Origin: Siphlonurus alternatus
Lineage: Eukaryota; Arthropoda; Insecta; Ephemeroptera; Siphlonuridae
Assembly (NCBI GenBank): GCA_949825025.1
Contig: OX463780.1
Location: 26,378,118 to 26,442,117 of the forward strand
Length of the DNA: 64,000 bases
Reading direction: 5' to 3'
The notes below the pieces were generated by a model. The model had not been told where the DNA came from, made no database searches, and worked only from the letters and a program-made list of their open reading frames with translations. How positions within the stretch are numbered: position 1 is the first letter of the stretch; every line of letters begins with the position of its first letter. Positions 35,786 through 48,949 of this stretch are shown one piece after another. The translations under genes were made by a program, and so were the position numbers.

Positions 35786-38700
35786 TTACAGGTGGTACAT
35801 TCTCAAGAGTATTGAGGAAAGAACGCTCATGTAACGCTCCCAAGCAGCCTTCAGGTCAGCCTCTCTGCAGAAAAAATTACATATTTTAGTAACATAAATC
35901 ACTGGACATGTTTTACTGAGGCTTTTTGAAGAACACTTTTGTCAAATTTAACTTAAAATATTAGGCCTGTTCGTAAACCCTGGTCGGTGTACACTTTCTG
36001 CACCCAATCGACCTTATATCGCATGTACATATGGTCGATTGGGTGCAGAAATTGTACACCGAGCAGGGTTTACGAACAGGCCTATTATATTTATTTTTTA
36101 AGTGTTAGGTGGCGAATTTAAATTTCTTATAAAATTTCAATCAATGAAATTTTAATCAATGTTTGCAGTCTAAATATTGCTTGAGAATTATAACCAGCTA
36201 GCATTAAAAAACTTGTCTTGTAATGACTAGAATATTTATTGCACTGTAAATGTAAATTTGAAGATGGTGTTTTTCGAAATAACACAAGAGTATAGAATAG
36301 TCTCAATAATATAAAAGCCTGACTTCTTAGCTAAAAACCAAAAAAACATTTCAAATATAATACATTTAAAAATTTCCTCGTTAAAATTATATAAATATTT
36401 ATTTTGATGACCCTAGTCAGTTTACTGATATGAAACATCCTGTAGAACTTTGAACTTTGAACCTACTTTTCAAACAGAATAGTGAGAGAGCTACTGTATA
36501 CTACCCTGTATATATACAGATAACAAAAAGCATTGATCTTTAAAAATTCTAAAGTTGTCACCATATCAAAATTCATCTAAGAAAATAATCTAAGCCTGAC
36601 CTTTAAATGTTGTGTGATTAAAATATTGAATATAACCAATTTGAGAGCATGTTACAGTTAAAATTAGTTTGAACACAGAAAACTGAAAATTGCACAAAAT
36701 ACTAATTACTTTTTTAAACTTTGGTTTTTACAACTTATATTATTATATTTTAACTGCCTTAAAATTATCTGCTGCTTGAATTAATACATACTGTAACGCT
36801 GCTTTTCCCTGTTATATATTACGAAGTGCTTGAATAAAAGAAAGCATTCGGTTCAACAGTTATTTGAATTAAATGTTGAAATTGGTTTCGCAGTTGACAG
36901 TATATTACTTTAATAATTATTTGGAAACTTTATGATCCAATTTACTGTATTTTACCAATAACTAAACATTAATTACAAAAACAATCTACTGTATTTTCTA
37001 TTTTTTATAACAACTAGAAAAATTATTTACCTGAGGGCATCCATCTCGAGAGCTGCCTGGGTGTAAGCTGAAAGGAAGATTCTCAGGTCCGAGTGAGACC
37101 AGCGAGCAGCATGCCACGGCTCCAGGCAGCGCTCCACCACATCAGCGAAAAGTCCTCTCATCTCGCGACTTCGGTGAAGGCCCCCTGCGATGCCCAGCAG
37201 AGCACGAGTGTAGGTGCGAAAGTTGGTCTCCACGTCCTGGTAGATTCTCTCTAAAAGCTGAGGACGGACCTTGCCACACACCAGGCTGGAACATCAGGAG
37301 GTCAAAGTTAGTAGTGGAGAAAGGGAACAGGTCTGACGGACGTGAAAATCATAGATGTCTAGTGAAGTTCTTTTTAAACAGGCAATTTTATACATCAAAG
37401 AACTTAAAATGCATTTCCGATAACTATAATACAAAAACTTTTGATAGAAATATAACCATTAAATACTATGAGCATAACAGTTATTACAGCACACATGCTC
37501 CAGTCTAATTTATTTCTTTTTTTTTTTTTTTTTTTTTTTAAATGCATTCTACAGCGATGATATATGTAAATTTTAAATTAACAAAAAATTTATGTAAAAA
37601 GTCATACCTAAATGAGTAAACCAATTAACAAAAATTGTTAGTTACAATGCAAGTTTACTATGTATTTTACACATTACTTAAAAACTGATGGAACTGTTAT
37701 TAATTTTTAATTGATTAAAATTCTACAGTAAGCCAGTATACATACAAAGCATTCACTTAAAAGGTAAATTCACTATGATGGAAAAAATGCTAGAGCAGAT
37801 TCCTATGTCATATGTAAATGCTTACAAATTATGTACATTTGAGTTTTCAAAAATCTGATATACATACAGTATTTAATGGACTTGTTGGGAGTTGGGTAAT
37901 ACTAGTGGTTTGCAATGTTAATTTCATCACTAATAACTACACAGTACCCTACATTTAATTTTCTGTATGGGAATTCAGATTTAAAACGGTAGCTACTGTG
38001 GCATGTAATAGTATAGTGAGACTCACTGCCTGTGCTCCTTGTCCTTGTCCATGACGACTCGAAGGTCTCTCAGGTCAAGCAGGAACTCTCGATCAAACTC
38101 TGTGTCGTCCTGGTCCGGTCCTGGTTCGTGGCACGACCAGCCGCTGATGAGGGCATGAGCGCAATGCACCAGGTCCTGCAGGTTGAGGTACTGCAACCTC
38201 CGCTTGCTGCACTCAAACCTCATGCTACCCAGGAACACCACGGCTGCATACACCCTGCATATGCACGAAGTAGTGTGCTCAACATTCATCCCTCTACTGG
38301 TAATTCATCTATTACTGAATAGACTATAATGATGTTACTTCAAAAAATACAGTAGTTGTACCATATTTTGAATACTGTACAGTGTTTTTGAGATTGTTTG
38401 CTTTTATTTATATTAAGAATTATATTTGCTAACTATAGCATGTTATGTTGTTGTATATGGAACTGCGTAAAATTAGAAAGACAAAAGTTCAAAGGAAATG
38501 AAATATTATTAAAAATTGATTATGAATTTGAAATTAGTATATTGTTCAAAACTGAACAATGCAATCACTCAGTAAAATGAGCTCACACTCACGCAAGTTC
38601 TTGAACAAGATTTACTGTGAGCACTGCAAATACAGTAAAAACTTGTCATTACATAACTTGTTGTTAGGTAAAACTTGATTTTGAGTAACGGAGAATCCCA

Positions 38701-41048
38701 TCAAAAATAATTAGCATTGTGTGTATAGGAGAAACTAACTTGATATAAGGTAAACCTAATTTTCTGGGCCCTTTGACTTTACGTAATAACAATTAAGTTT
38801 TTAAAGTATTTTACTTGCTATTTTTTATTGCTGACTGTCCTACAATCACAATGTTGCCACCCACCTAGCCTGCTCCTCAGCCAGCAGGAAGTTTTCCTTG
38901 ATGTTCTGTACCACAAGGCCGGGCATCTCCTCCACCAATTTGCTGACTCGCTTGGCATTGTCAAACTGTCGACTGCAAATACACCCAACGGGAGAAAGAT
39001 TTAGCTACTGTGCTAAAATGCAAAAAAATATTGGGTTTCTTCTAAAGCATAGTACTGTTCCCCCAAGTTTTATTTGTGTGCTTCTTTTGAGTGAATAAAA
39101 ACAGTTTCAAGCCAGCTGCAATTTAAGGCTGAAATCTAAATGCTGTGTTTATTTATAAGCATTTTTGTTTGGCATGCTCCCAATAATACTGCACTCTCAA
39201 GCACCACATACAGTACAAACTCTGTGGGTCTCAGCCAATAAGAGCTAGCTTAAGCACCACAAAGCGTGCACACATCAACTTTTTTTTTGAATTTTGTTAG
39301 ACTTGACAAGGATTAGAATAAATCTTACTGCAAGTGCGGGAATATTAATTATATTACGGCAGACACACCATAGGTCTCAACCATGAGACTACCATATTAC
39401 TAGGTGTGCACCATAAACAAAAAAAAAAAAAAAAAAAGTTCATATTTATTAGGTTCTTAAATGCTAGTTATTTAACTTTTTTATGAGTAATATTTATAAA
39501 CTTTTGCAATTCATAAATATGTATTGTAAATAATGTAAAAATCAATAAAAATACTGTATTACAGAGAAATGCCCTACAGTGACATACCGACAAGAGAATA
39601 AGTTGATGTTGGTCTTCTCGCTGAAGTCATCAAGGTCTTTTCTGTGGCGAGACGATAGCTTTTTGCCAAGCAGCTCTCGAAATACCTCATCGTCATACAT
39701 GTAGTATCTGGAAACCAAGATAGCAGTTAAAAACTTTAGGTACAATTCTTCAATAATTGAGAAGCAAGTGTATTTTGTACCAAATTGCGTGTGCTTTAGG
39801 ATCTTTCTTGAATGCCCAACCTCTCACTAATAAAGCTACTTCGTGAATCTTACTTCTCTATGAGGATCTTCCTGGTCTGTGGTTCTATCTGGAACTGCAG
39901 CTGCTCAGACAGCTTGGTAGGCGTGTGCAGTAACTTCTCGAGCAGTCCGTATGTGCGGTAGTGGTCTTGCACCTCTGACTGCAGCAGTTCTTCTGATGCT
40001 CCTGTCTGCTGTAGTGTGCCGCGACCAACCATAATCTCCAACGCCTCCTTGGCTGTGGTGGTAACAAATAAATGTTATAGTTAACGCTGGAGTGGAGTAT
40101 ACAGACATGAGCAAATTCTGTACGAATATATTTTATGTATATTGCATATACAGTACACTGCTGGGGGTAGAAAAGGCCAAGGCACTACATAGTACTTATC
40201 AATCATTTTTAAACATGGAAGCAATTTTTTTAAGCAAAAAATACATAATTAGAAACATGAAATAATACACCTAATGTACATATAATGTTTTTAGCACATA
40301 GTAAAGTCGTGATGAAAGAAAATGCTTCTATATACACTACGTTTATATGACGGTGTTTAATGCGTATTCGTTGACGACGGATAATGTTATTCTTATGAGT
40401 CGTCGTCAGTGAATACGCATTAAACACTGTCATGTAAACGTAGTGTATGTTTAACAAACTTATTTGACCAGTATTAGTGCCTTAATTGTCCTTTTCTCCC
40501 CCCAGCCGTGTACATATATGTATATGCATAATATATACTGTACTGTACATATTATATGATACACTGTATTATACTGTACAGTACTGTATGCATACCACAT
40601 TATGCCTCTCAATAAACATTATACTGTTCAGTACTGTACATCTGCATGTATGCATACATGCACATATTACACGCCCCATAAATATGCTGCATTAGATTAA
40701 TCCAAACAAAAAGGGGGCGTGGCAAAATATTTTTTCTTCATTCTCTCTCCAGCTATACGACAAAATTTTGCATTTTTTTTTTAAAGCTTTATATTATAAA
40801 CATAATTTTTAATAGTTAAATTTCAACTAAATTAATAACAATTTTTATGGCAATCTACACGTGCAATGATGCAATCTATAAATAAAGGTCCGTCGGCTCA
40901 GGACGCGCAGACCTGATTGTTTTCATACGTTTTATCTTTCACGAGACTCTTTTTACGTACGTGCAACACCATCCACCCAAAGCTGATATATTTCATGATC
41001 TATTAACGTATAATTACTAACAAATACGTCCACAGCTGAAGGAAACAT
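35786..41048 (-). CDS. FIBP: FIBP: acidic FGF intracellular-binding protein homologue
   Basis: FIBP binds internalised FGF1 in vertebrates; it is a conserved animal protein of cytosol, nucleus and membranes. Exons: 41048-40961, 40052-39854, 39707-39588, 38972-38865, 38254-38027, 37285-37031, 35864-35786. All phases join, giving 358 codons plus stop (human 357-364). Landmarks: VDVFVSNYTLIDHEIYQLWV in exon 1, QTGASEELLQSEVQDHYRTY, LGKKLSSRHRKDLDDFSEKT, SCRRQFDNAKRVSKLVEEMP, KRRLQYLNLQDLVHCAHALI, and the C-terminal AAWERYMSVLSSILLRMYHL. The start is ATG at 41046-41048 (minus strand). Only one base separates it from a giant transposon at 41050-49245, so the native 5' UTR and promoter lie beyond 49254. 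Transcription would have to start inside the element or be lost. Confidence 0.95.
35965..36085. mobile_element. Short foldback MITE
   Basis: GGCCTGTTCGTAAACCCTGG at the left pairs with GGGTTTACGAACAGGCC at the right. CCAATCGACC and GGTCGATTGG form the inner stem. About 120 bp, in the last FIBP intron. Confidence 0.85.
40332..40447. mobile_element. Short palindromic MITE in FIBP intron 1
   Basis: TACACTACGTTTATATGACG pairs with TGTCATGTAAACGTAGTGTA, and GTGTTTAATGCGTATTC pairs with GAATACGCATTAAACAC. About 115 bp, ending in TA on both sides. Confidence 0.85.
40496..40660. repeat. Dense TACAGTA/TACTGTA region
   Basis: Overlapping TACTGTA, GTACAGTAC and TATGCATAC motifs make this stretch almost entirely short palindromes. 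Similar clusters occur near 32340-32900, 55010-55110 and 56040-56120. I know of no function; it may be a compositional habit of this genome. Confidence 0.5.
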
Positions 41049-41124
41049 TGGAACTGTCTGGGTCTACGCCGGTCGTAGACGCATTAAATCTACGCCGGAA
41101 CTTTTTCAATGTTCAAAACATCCG

Positions 41125-41191
41125 TGACGTCACCCGACGTAGCTCTATTAAACCTACGTCGGTTGTATGAAACATATGATTAATGACGTCA
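41125..41191. promoter_or_regulatory. Two CRE-like TGACGTCA sites next to the FIBP ATG
   Basis: Octamers at 41125-41132 and 41184-41191, in the terminal repeat of the giant element. On the minus strand they lie about 77 and 136 bases upstream of the FIBP start codon. The mirror-image pair is at 49104-49111 and 49163-49170. They could act as promoter elements for FIBP; this is inference only. Confidence 0.4.
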
Positions 41192-41548
41192 CTGATATAA
41201 CAAATGCAATAAACGAGGCTGAAGTTCAAATTTTTTACTCGATCCAATGACTCGATCGTACGTGTAATTATATATTATTATAATTTATTGTAATAATTGT
41301 AATAAACGGTATTTTAATATGCAGAGTCTATAATATAATATAGTAATTTTTTTTATATTTATTTACTGTAAATATAATATATATATATATAGTGTATATA
41401 TATAATTAAACTAAATTATTAATATATATTATTAAATTATATGTAGCAATTATAATATATATAAAATATATACTAAAAAAAAAAAAAAAAAAAAAAAAAT
41501 AATTACATAAGGCAGTGCAAATGAAATTAAGCGGAGAGGGGTATTTAA

Positions 41549-42229
41549 AGTAGCTAGAGTGAGCGATTGCATTTTTTTTAATATTTTATTTTCTAAAAAT
41601 AGTTTAAGCTGCCCTTTATTGAGAAATGAAAACCAAAAAATTCCATCTCAAATAGTACGTTATTTCACCACAAAAAATTCCCAAAGTTGGTGTTTCGGAG
41701 GCCTTTGACGTGCAGCCTTATATGGAACATATATAAAACCGCGTTTTACTCCAACATTTTCTGAACTATATGCTACCATTTAAAAAATACCTACGTAATC
41801 TATATGATGAATTCTTTAATGGATTTTTAAATAAAAAAATATTTTACGGAGCCGTTTTTTCGGAAAAAAATCTTTAAGTTTTTGCGGGTATTAATTCCCA
41901 TAAGGATTTTTATGAGTTTTTTCCAAGAAAACGACCCCGTAAAAAAAATTTTATTTGAAAATTCATTAAAGAATTCGTCATAGATTACGTAAGTATTTTT
42001 TAAATGGTACCATAGTTCAGAAAAAGTTGGAGTAAAACGCGGTTTTATGTTCCATAATGCCGCGCTGCACGTTAAAGGCCTCCGAGAAACACCAACTTTA
42101 GGAATTTTTTGTGGTGAAACTATTAGAGATGGAATTTTTTGGTTTTCATTTCTCAGTAGAGGGCAGCTTAAACTATAATTTTTAAAAAATAAAATATTAA
42201 AAAAAATGAACTCGCTAGCTCACTCTACT
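41549..42229. mobile_element. TTAA-flanked hairpin nested in the giant element
   Basis: Flanked by TTAA (41545-41548 and 42230-42233). Ends AGTAGCTAGAGTGAGCGA and complement. It shares the internal words AAAAAATTCCATCTCAAATA and CTAAAAATAGTT with 56829-57476, so both belong to one family. Confidence 0.85.
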
Positions 42230-42268
42230 TTAAAAAAAACTTTCCGGCAAAAGAAATAAAAGCGTGAA

Positions 42269-42594
42269 TGGACAACATACATGAAAAAATTTTATTGCAG
42301 AAATGGATAAAGGGTGCCAAATTATGCTACTCTGAATTTTTTCAGATTTTTTTGAGACCCGGGACTATTTTTAAATAGTTATTGAAAGTCCTGTGATTTC
42401 AGTTGGCACCTCTGAATTCTTAATAAAAAGGATAGAGACTGGATACGCGCTACTGACGCCTCCAGGGCGTGGCCGCACTTTCAATAATTATTTAAAAATA
42501 GCTCTGGGTTTCAAAAAAATCTGAAAAATTTCAGAGTAGCATTTGGTACCCTCTATTCATTTCTGCAATAAAAATCTTTCATGCATGTTGTCCA
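42269..42594. mobile_element. Hairpin element (TGGACAACATACATG ends)
   Basis: Arms TTTTATTGCAGAAATGGATA and TTCATTTCTGCAATAAAA are complementary. The same arm sequence flanks the separate foldback at 49585-50785, so the family has another copy outside the giant element. Confidence 0.85.
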
Positions 42595-42639
42595 TTATAG
42601 GCGAAATATTATATTAATCGAAATTCCTTATGAGAAATT

Positions 42640-42955
42640 TACCCACAAAAATTACAATGAGATATAGTAGAATATGAAAAATTTAGTGGCTTGATTGCCT
42701 TGATCGAAAGAACGAAGGGGTAAAAATATGGTACTGTGAATTTTTTCAGATTTTTCTGAGACTGGAAACTTTTTAAAAAAATTATGCCCGTGACGTCATA
42801 AAATTAGACTTTTAATAATTTTTTAAAAATAGTTCCCGGTCTCAGAAAAATCTGAAAAAATTCACAGTACAATATATTTTTTTACCCCTTCTTTCGATTA
42901 CTAAGCCACTAAAATTTTCACATTCCATAATAATATCTCATTTTTTCTTTCCGGA
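42640..42955. mobile_element. Hairpin element related to 42269-42594
   Basis: GGTACTGTGAATTTTTTCAG pairs with CTGAAAAAATTCACAGTAC. The word TTTTTCAGATTTTTCTGAGAC links it to the neighbouring hairpin. TGACGTCA occurs at 42791-42798. Confidence 0.82.
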
Positions 42956-43620
42956 AAAAATAGTCCCGTAAAAAAATATAAACCCCCCTCAGATTTTGTT
43001 TAAAAAAATCTGATGTGTTTATAGACTTTATAGGAAGGCCTAAGAATTAAGGACGTACCAAGATGAATTATAAATATTTTTGAATTTCGTATATATAAAC
43101 TAAAAAGTTAAAGCGATATTACGAAATAAGCATAAAATGGTCCCCTGGCGCACTGTTGTATATTATATAGAATAGAAAATATATTTTTTGCGGTGAGGTT
43201 TTTAGGCAAGCCCATTATATTCTTGCACCTATTATATATATAGTGCTCGGAGCCAACTTTGCGTCGCTGCCGTTTGGCAAATATATTTTTTAATATTTTT
43301 TATTGTGAATTTTTCTGACCAATATTACAATTGCTAGGCTATAACCGTGGTACATATTGCAAGGAACAAAAATTAGCCAAGCATGCATTTTTTTATTAAG
43401 GTCTGTACATTATCAAAAAAAAGCGCAACCATGACAAATATGGACATACGTCTCATATAATTCCATTACTGTCTTTTGATAATTGTGTTATTTTACAAAA
43501 TCAATACGATTACTTGAGCATTGGGTTATCTTTATATAGTATAGGAAAAAAATATATAACAATTAAATATTAGAAATATTTTTGGCATGCTACCATGCTG
43601 TTGCATAGATCATGACTTAA

Positions 43621-43890
43621 AGTAGAGTGAGCGATTTAATTTTTTTGAATGTTTTATTTTCTAAAAATAGTTCAACTCGCCCTCTATTGAGAAATGAAAA
43701 CCAAAAAATTCCATCTCAAATAGCTTCACCACAAAAAATTCCCAAAGTTGGTGTTTCGGAGGCCTTTAACATGCATCCTTATGGAACAGAAAACAGCTTT
43801 TTACTCCAACTTCGTCTGAACTATGGTACCAATTAAAAAATTTGTACGTAATCTATGATGAATTCTTTAATGGATTTTCAAATAAATTTT
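43621..43890. mobile_element. Half copy of the AGTAGAGTGAGCGA hairpin
   Basis: Preceded by TTAA (43617-43620); matches the left arm of 41549-42229, then runs into a (TA)n tract. A second half copy lies at 47897-48270, also after TTAA, in the same orientation. Confidence 0.75.
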
Positions 43891-43915
43891 TATATATTTA
43901 TATATATAAATATAA

Positions 43916-43916
<1 letters not shown>

Positions 43917-44002
<86 letters not shown>

Positions 44003-44004
44003 AT
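43917..44004. repeat. (TA)n microsatellite
   Basis: About 85 bp of alternating TA inside the giant element. Confidence 0.95.
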
Positions 44005-44689
44005 TAGAACTATTTCACGTCATAGTGGCCACTTACACCACCAAATATTAAAGTTCTTTGATTTTGATAAATATCACAAGACATTTTTGTATAATGAATC
44101 TACAAAAATGCTTTTGTATTTTTCAAAAATATTCAAAATTGAGGGACTATGGGCAAATATGAAATGGCGTCAGAATGCAAATGTAGCAAACGGCGGCTCC
44201 AGTAACTCGGAAAATATTATGCATATAGATTAAATTTGATTTTTTCTATGGATGCACAACCATATGTGTCTACAACATCCTGCTTTCAGATTTTCTCTAT
44301 AGGTTTTAGTTTTTTTGTTATACCGGTTCCCGTAAGCCAAGTATGACGTTTTTGAAGCATTTGCTTTCCGCAGCCCAAATATAGGCTAAATTTTTTTTAA
44401 ATAAAAAATTGATTCTATATAGCTCCTAAACATCTCTTCTTACCATATAACTCCTAAAAATAAAAAAAAAAAAATTCTCAACTAATGGCACAGTAAACGA
44501 AAAAGGGTACAATTCGTTAAGGTACCTACTTTGCGGGCCAAAAAAGTCGATGTCATTCAAACTTTAGGAGAATTTTAATGACACGACTGGAATCCTCGTA
44601 TCTTAATTAGTAAGAATCAAAAATAATCTCGATGTACCTCTCGAGTATTTCCTCGCAAAAGCTATACTGGGGTAACTCCCTCTATACGC

Positions 44690-45890
44690 ACCGCGTGCGC
44701 ACCTTGTCATCAGACCAGTGATAGCACGCCGCGGCCGAGTGCTGTTGTGTTTATTGACATGAAACTTACGCAAAAATAATATTTTATTGTATCTATATGG
44801 AATAACCTTGCAACTTGCTACTAAATTACGTCACTGAGATAATTTTCCTTTTCCATTTGCTATTATAATTAAGATATTAGGTACGTGGGATTGAATTTTG
44901 CGTAAAAATGGTAGCAAATATCGTCGCTTCAGAATGCAAATCACATAATTACAAAAAAAATTGATGGGACTTTGACCCTTATGTTCTAGTAAAATAAGGT
45001 TTAAAATTGCATCAAATTTTTTTATAGTTACGTGATTTGCATTCTGAGGCGACGATATATAGAAGGAAAATTATCTCAGTGACATAATTTAGAAGCAAGT
45101 TTATTTCATAGATGCAATAAAATATTATTTTTGCATAAATTTCATGTCAATAAACCAGGAATCGGATGCAGATGCAAGATTCACACGGATGCGCAAAAAT
45201 GGGCTTGCATCCGCATCCGTGCATCCCAGATGCACAGGGAAAAATGAATGCATCCGGATGCGCATCCCAGATACACGGGAAAAAATGAATGCATCCGGAT
45301 GCGCATCCCAGATGCATGAAAAATAAATTTGCTTAATTTGCATCCGGATGCGCATCCACGAATGCACGAAAAATAAATTTGCATCCATTTAACACTTTTT
45401 TTCCTCTTTTTTTTATCAGGTTTTTTGCTAAAGGCCTCTAAATAAATCTTAAACACGAGTCATTTTTTTAACATTTATTTGCCACTTATCGTTTAAAATT
45501 GCAAGAAACAAAGTGTATTATAAAAACCAAAGATCGGATGCAGATGCAAGATGCACACGGATGCGCAAAAATGGGCTTGCATCCGCATCCGTGCATCCCA
45601 GATGCACGGGAAAAAATTAATGCATCCGGATGCGCATCCCAGATGCATGGAAAATAAATTTGCATCCAGATGCATGAAAAATAAATTTGCATCCGGATGC
45701 GCATCCATGGATGCACGAAAAATTAATTTGCATCCGGATGCGCATCTCGGATGCACGAAAAAAATGCGTGCATCCGGTCCCTGCAATAAACACAACAGCA
45801 CTCTGACGTTTCGTGCTATCACGGATTTGACGAGGTGCGCACGCGGTGCGTATAGAGTAGTACTATATAAAGGGAGTTACCCCAGATTAA
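44690..45890. mobile_element. Third-level inverted repeat
   Basis: GGGGTAACTCCCTCTATACG at about 44670 and GCACCGCGTGCGCACCT pair with the complements at about 45825-45885. A smaller hairpin (44757-45155) and a minisatellite (45160-45790) lie between. Confidence 0.85.
45160..45790. repeat. Palindromic GCATCCGGATGC minisatellite
   Basis: Many repeats of GCATCCGGATGCGCATCC with spacers such as CAGATGCACGGGAAAAA and AATAAATTTGCATCC, in two blocks (45160-45390 and 45535-45785) separated by unique sequence. The core GGATGCGCATCC is palindromic. The open frames here, up to 126 codons, are repeat artefacts. Confidence 0.93.
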
Positions 45891-45892
45891 TA

Positions 45893-47027
45893 TCAGGTCA
45901 GTCCAATAAGGAGATGGGCTTGGGTCAATAGATTTCGATGAATTTCACATATGTTACACATCTAACCTATAGGTTTTGATGAGGTTTGGGCATTATTTTT
46001 TGAAATTTCAAAAAAACCCGAATTTCAGGAATTTTCAAAAAATCAATAAAGAGGACAATCTCGAGAGATAAAAAAATTTGTATCTTAAATTCTGCTCCAC
46101 ATAGATTTATGATTTAAATTTTTTCAAGTTTGTAGTCAGATTGCCAAACTTTTTTTGCATCGAAAATTTTGACCCTGAAATTTTATTAAGGTCAAATGCC
46201 AGAGGTCAAACTACAAAAACGTATAACTTCATACCAAAGCACATTGTTAAAAAAATCAAGATATATATAGGTTTAAATCCTTCTATAAAAAACCGTTTTG
46301 AGAAATTCAAAATTTTGAAATTGCGTTTTTTTTTATTAATTATTCCGAGGTTTTTTGAAAAATATTTTCAAGTTTTGTCATGAATTTTACACAGGTTACT
46401 CATCTGACCTAGGTTGATAAGGTTTGAAAATATTTTTTTTTTTAATTTGAAAAAATTATTTCCTAATCTTATCAACCTGGGTCAGATGAGTAACCTGTGT
46501 AAAATTCATGACAAAACTCGATTTTTTTTTTCTAAAAACCTCGGAATAATTAGTAAAAAAATTCGTAATTTCAAAATTTTGAATTTCTCCATAAATTTGA
46601 AACCAGTTTTTTTATAGAAGGATAACCATTGTTTAAAACCCATATTTTGATTTTTTTAACAATGTGCTTTGGTATGAATAAGTTATACGCTTTTTGTAGT
46701 TTGACCTCTGACTTTTGACCTTAATAAATTTTCAAGGTCAAAATTTTCAATGCAAAAAAGTTTGGCAATCTGACTAAAAACTTGAAAAAATTTAAATTAT
46801 AATTCTATGTGTAGCAGAATTTAAGATACATTTTTTTTTTATCTCTCGAGATTGCCCTCTTTATTGATTTTTTGAAAATTCCTGAAATTCGTTTTTTTTT
46901 TTCGAAATTTCGAAAAATAATGCCCAAACCTCATCAAACTAGATTAGATGTGTGACATAATATATGTGAAATTCATCGAAATCTATTGACCCAAGCCCAT
47001 CTCCTTATTGGACTGACCTGATATTAA
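45893..47027. mobile_element. Large hairpin with about 550-bp arms
   Basis: ATATCAGGTCAGTCCAATAA at the left faces TTATTGGACTGACCTGATAT at the right. Complementarity continues inward to a centre near 46450. It sits between the third- and second-level repeats. Confidence 0.92.
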
Positions 47028-48917
47028 CCCCCAGTATAGCTTTTGCAAGGAAATACTCGAGAGGTACATCGAGATTATTTTTTATTCTTACTAATTAAGA
47101 TACGATCGAGGATTCCAGTTGTGTCATTAAAATTCTCCTAAAGTTTGAATGACATTGACTTTTTTGGCCCGCAAAGTAGGTACCTTAACGAATTGTAGTA
47201 TTGTACCCTTTCTCGTTTACTGTGCCATTATATAGTTGAGAAAAAAAATATATTTTTAGGAGTTTTATGGTAAGAAGAGATGTTTAGGAGCTATATAGAA
47301 TCAATTTTTTATTTAAAAAAAATTTAGCCTATATTTGGGCTGCGGAAAGCAAATGCTTCAAAAACGTCATACTTGGCTTACGGGAACCGGTATAACAAAA
47401 AAACTAAAACCCATAGAGAAAATCTGAAAGCAGGATGTTGTAGACACATATAATATGGTTGTGCATCCATAGAAAAAATCAAATTTAATTTATGCATAAT
47501 ATTTTCCGAGTTACTGGAGCCGCCGTATGCTACATTTGTATTCTGACGCTATTTCATATTTGCCCATTGTCCCTCAATTTTGAATATTTTTGAAAAATAC
47601 AAAAACCATTTTTTTAGGTTCATTATACGAACATGTCCTCTGTGATTTAATTTTATTAAAATCAAAGAACTTTAATATTTGGTGGTGTAGTACTGGCCAC
47701 TATGACGTGAAATGGTATATAATATTCGATGTTGCTTTTAGAAGGTTAGCTATATAGTACATTTTTGGAGCTATAAGCTTAGTACTCGAAAAATACATGA
47801 ATTAATTTATATATTATAGACGTACCAAATAATCGAAGTAATGAAGTACGTATATGTACGTCATGCAGACCATGCAGTTTATTATATATTTATTAAAGTA
47901 GAGTGACGATCGAGCGATTGCATTTTTTTAACATTTTATTTTCTTCCGATAAAAAATTCTTCACCAAAAAAATTCCCAAAGTTGTTGTTTTGGAGGTTTT
48001 TTAAATTTTTAACATGTAGTCTTACATGGAACAGAAAACAGCTTTTTACTCGAAACTTATTAATTAATTGGTCCAAAAAGTTCCTATCTAGCTATAATAT
48101 ATAATGAATTCTTCAATGCATTTTCAAATATTTTTTTACGGACCATTTTCCTGGAAAAAAAATTGGAATTTTTGTGGGTTTTAATTGCCCATAAGGAATA
48201 TTTCAATGGGAATCTTTGACCTGCCAATTTGGTCGCCATATTTTTACTGGAAGATATTCGTATGTTGAAGATCAGCAGATTTTGACACCATGGGCATATA
48301 TTGCGCAAATTTCCCGCTCCAAAATCAGAATTAATACAAGTACCGCGATTTTTTTTTAGAGTTTCTTTTTACTTAAACTGAGCTGGGGTCTGTGGGGTTG
48401 CAAATAATATTTTAATAGTGGCAAATGTAAAAGGTTATTGACAATACGTGATTTTCAATTCGGAAACAGAACTTGTGTAAAGAATTAATTAACAATACCG
48501 CGATCGAAAAATTGCTGCGTATAAATATAATAGGATCTTACGTGTAGTGCGCCCAATCTGTTCTTAATTGTAAAAGTATAATGTTAGGACAAAGGTCGCG
48601 ATGACGTCAAGGTCACAGCTTCCCATTAATATATAATTATATATATTTCACTCAATTCACGTACGCTTTTATTTCTTATGCCAGTTTTGCCGGAAAGTTT
48701 TTTTTTTTTTTTATACCTTCGTCGTCACTTAATTGCACTATCTGCATGCCTTTTAGTTAAATTAATTTAGTATATGATTATATAATATAATATATATTAT
48801 ATATATAATATTATATAGTATATATATTATAATATATATATATAATTATTTATATACAGAATTAATTTTACAGTTGCGAATTTTTAATAATATATTTTAA
48901 TAATTTAATTATGATAT

Positions 48918-48949
<32 letters not shown>

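Larger units (their letters stand above)
44008..47725. mobile_element. Second-level inverted repeat in the giant element
   Basis: The left arm (about 44008-44690) is the reverse complement of about 47030-47725 over roughly 690 bp. For example GAAATGGCGTCAGAATGCAA faces TTGTATTCTGACGCTATTTC, and TTCACGTCATAGTGGCCAC faces GTGGCCACTATGACGTGAA-type sequence. Between the arms sit further hairpins (44690-45890 and 45893-47027). Confidence 0.9.

Noticed and set aside
45899..45930. FIBP exon inside the giant element
   Set aside because: Exon 1 was found at 40961-41048 by its FIBP-like translation and correct phase, so no coding exon is needed in the element.
45144..45931. ORFs of 60-126 codons in the GCATCC repeat
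   Set aside because: They arise from repeat periodicity and occur on both strands with the same peptide pattern.
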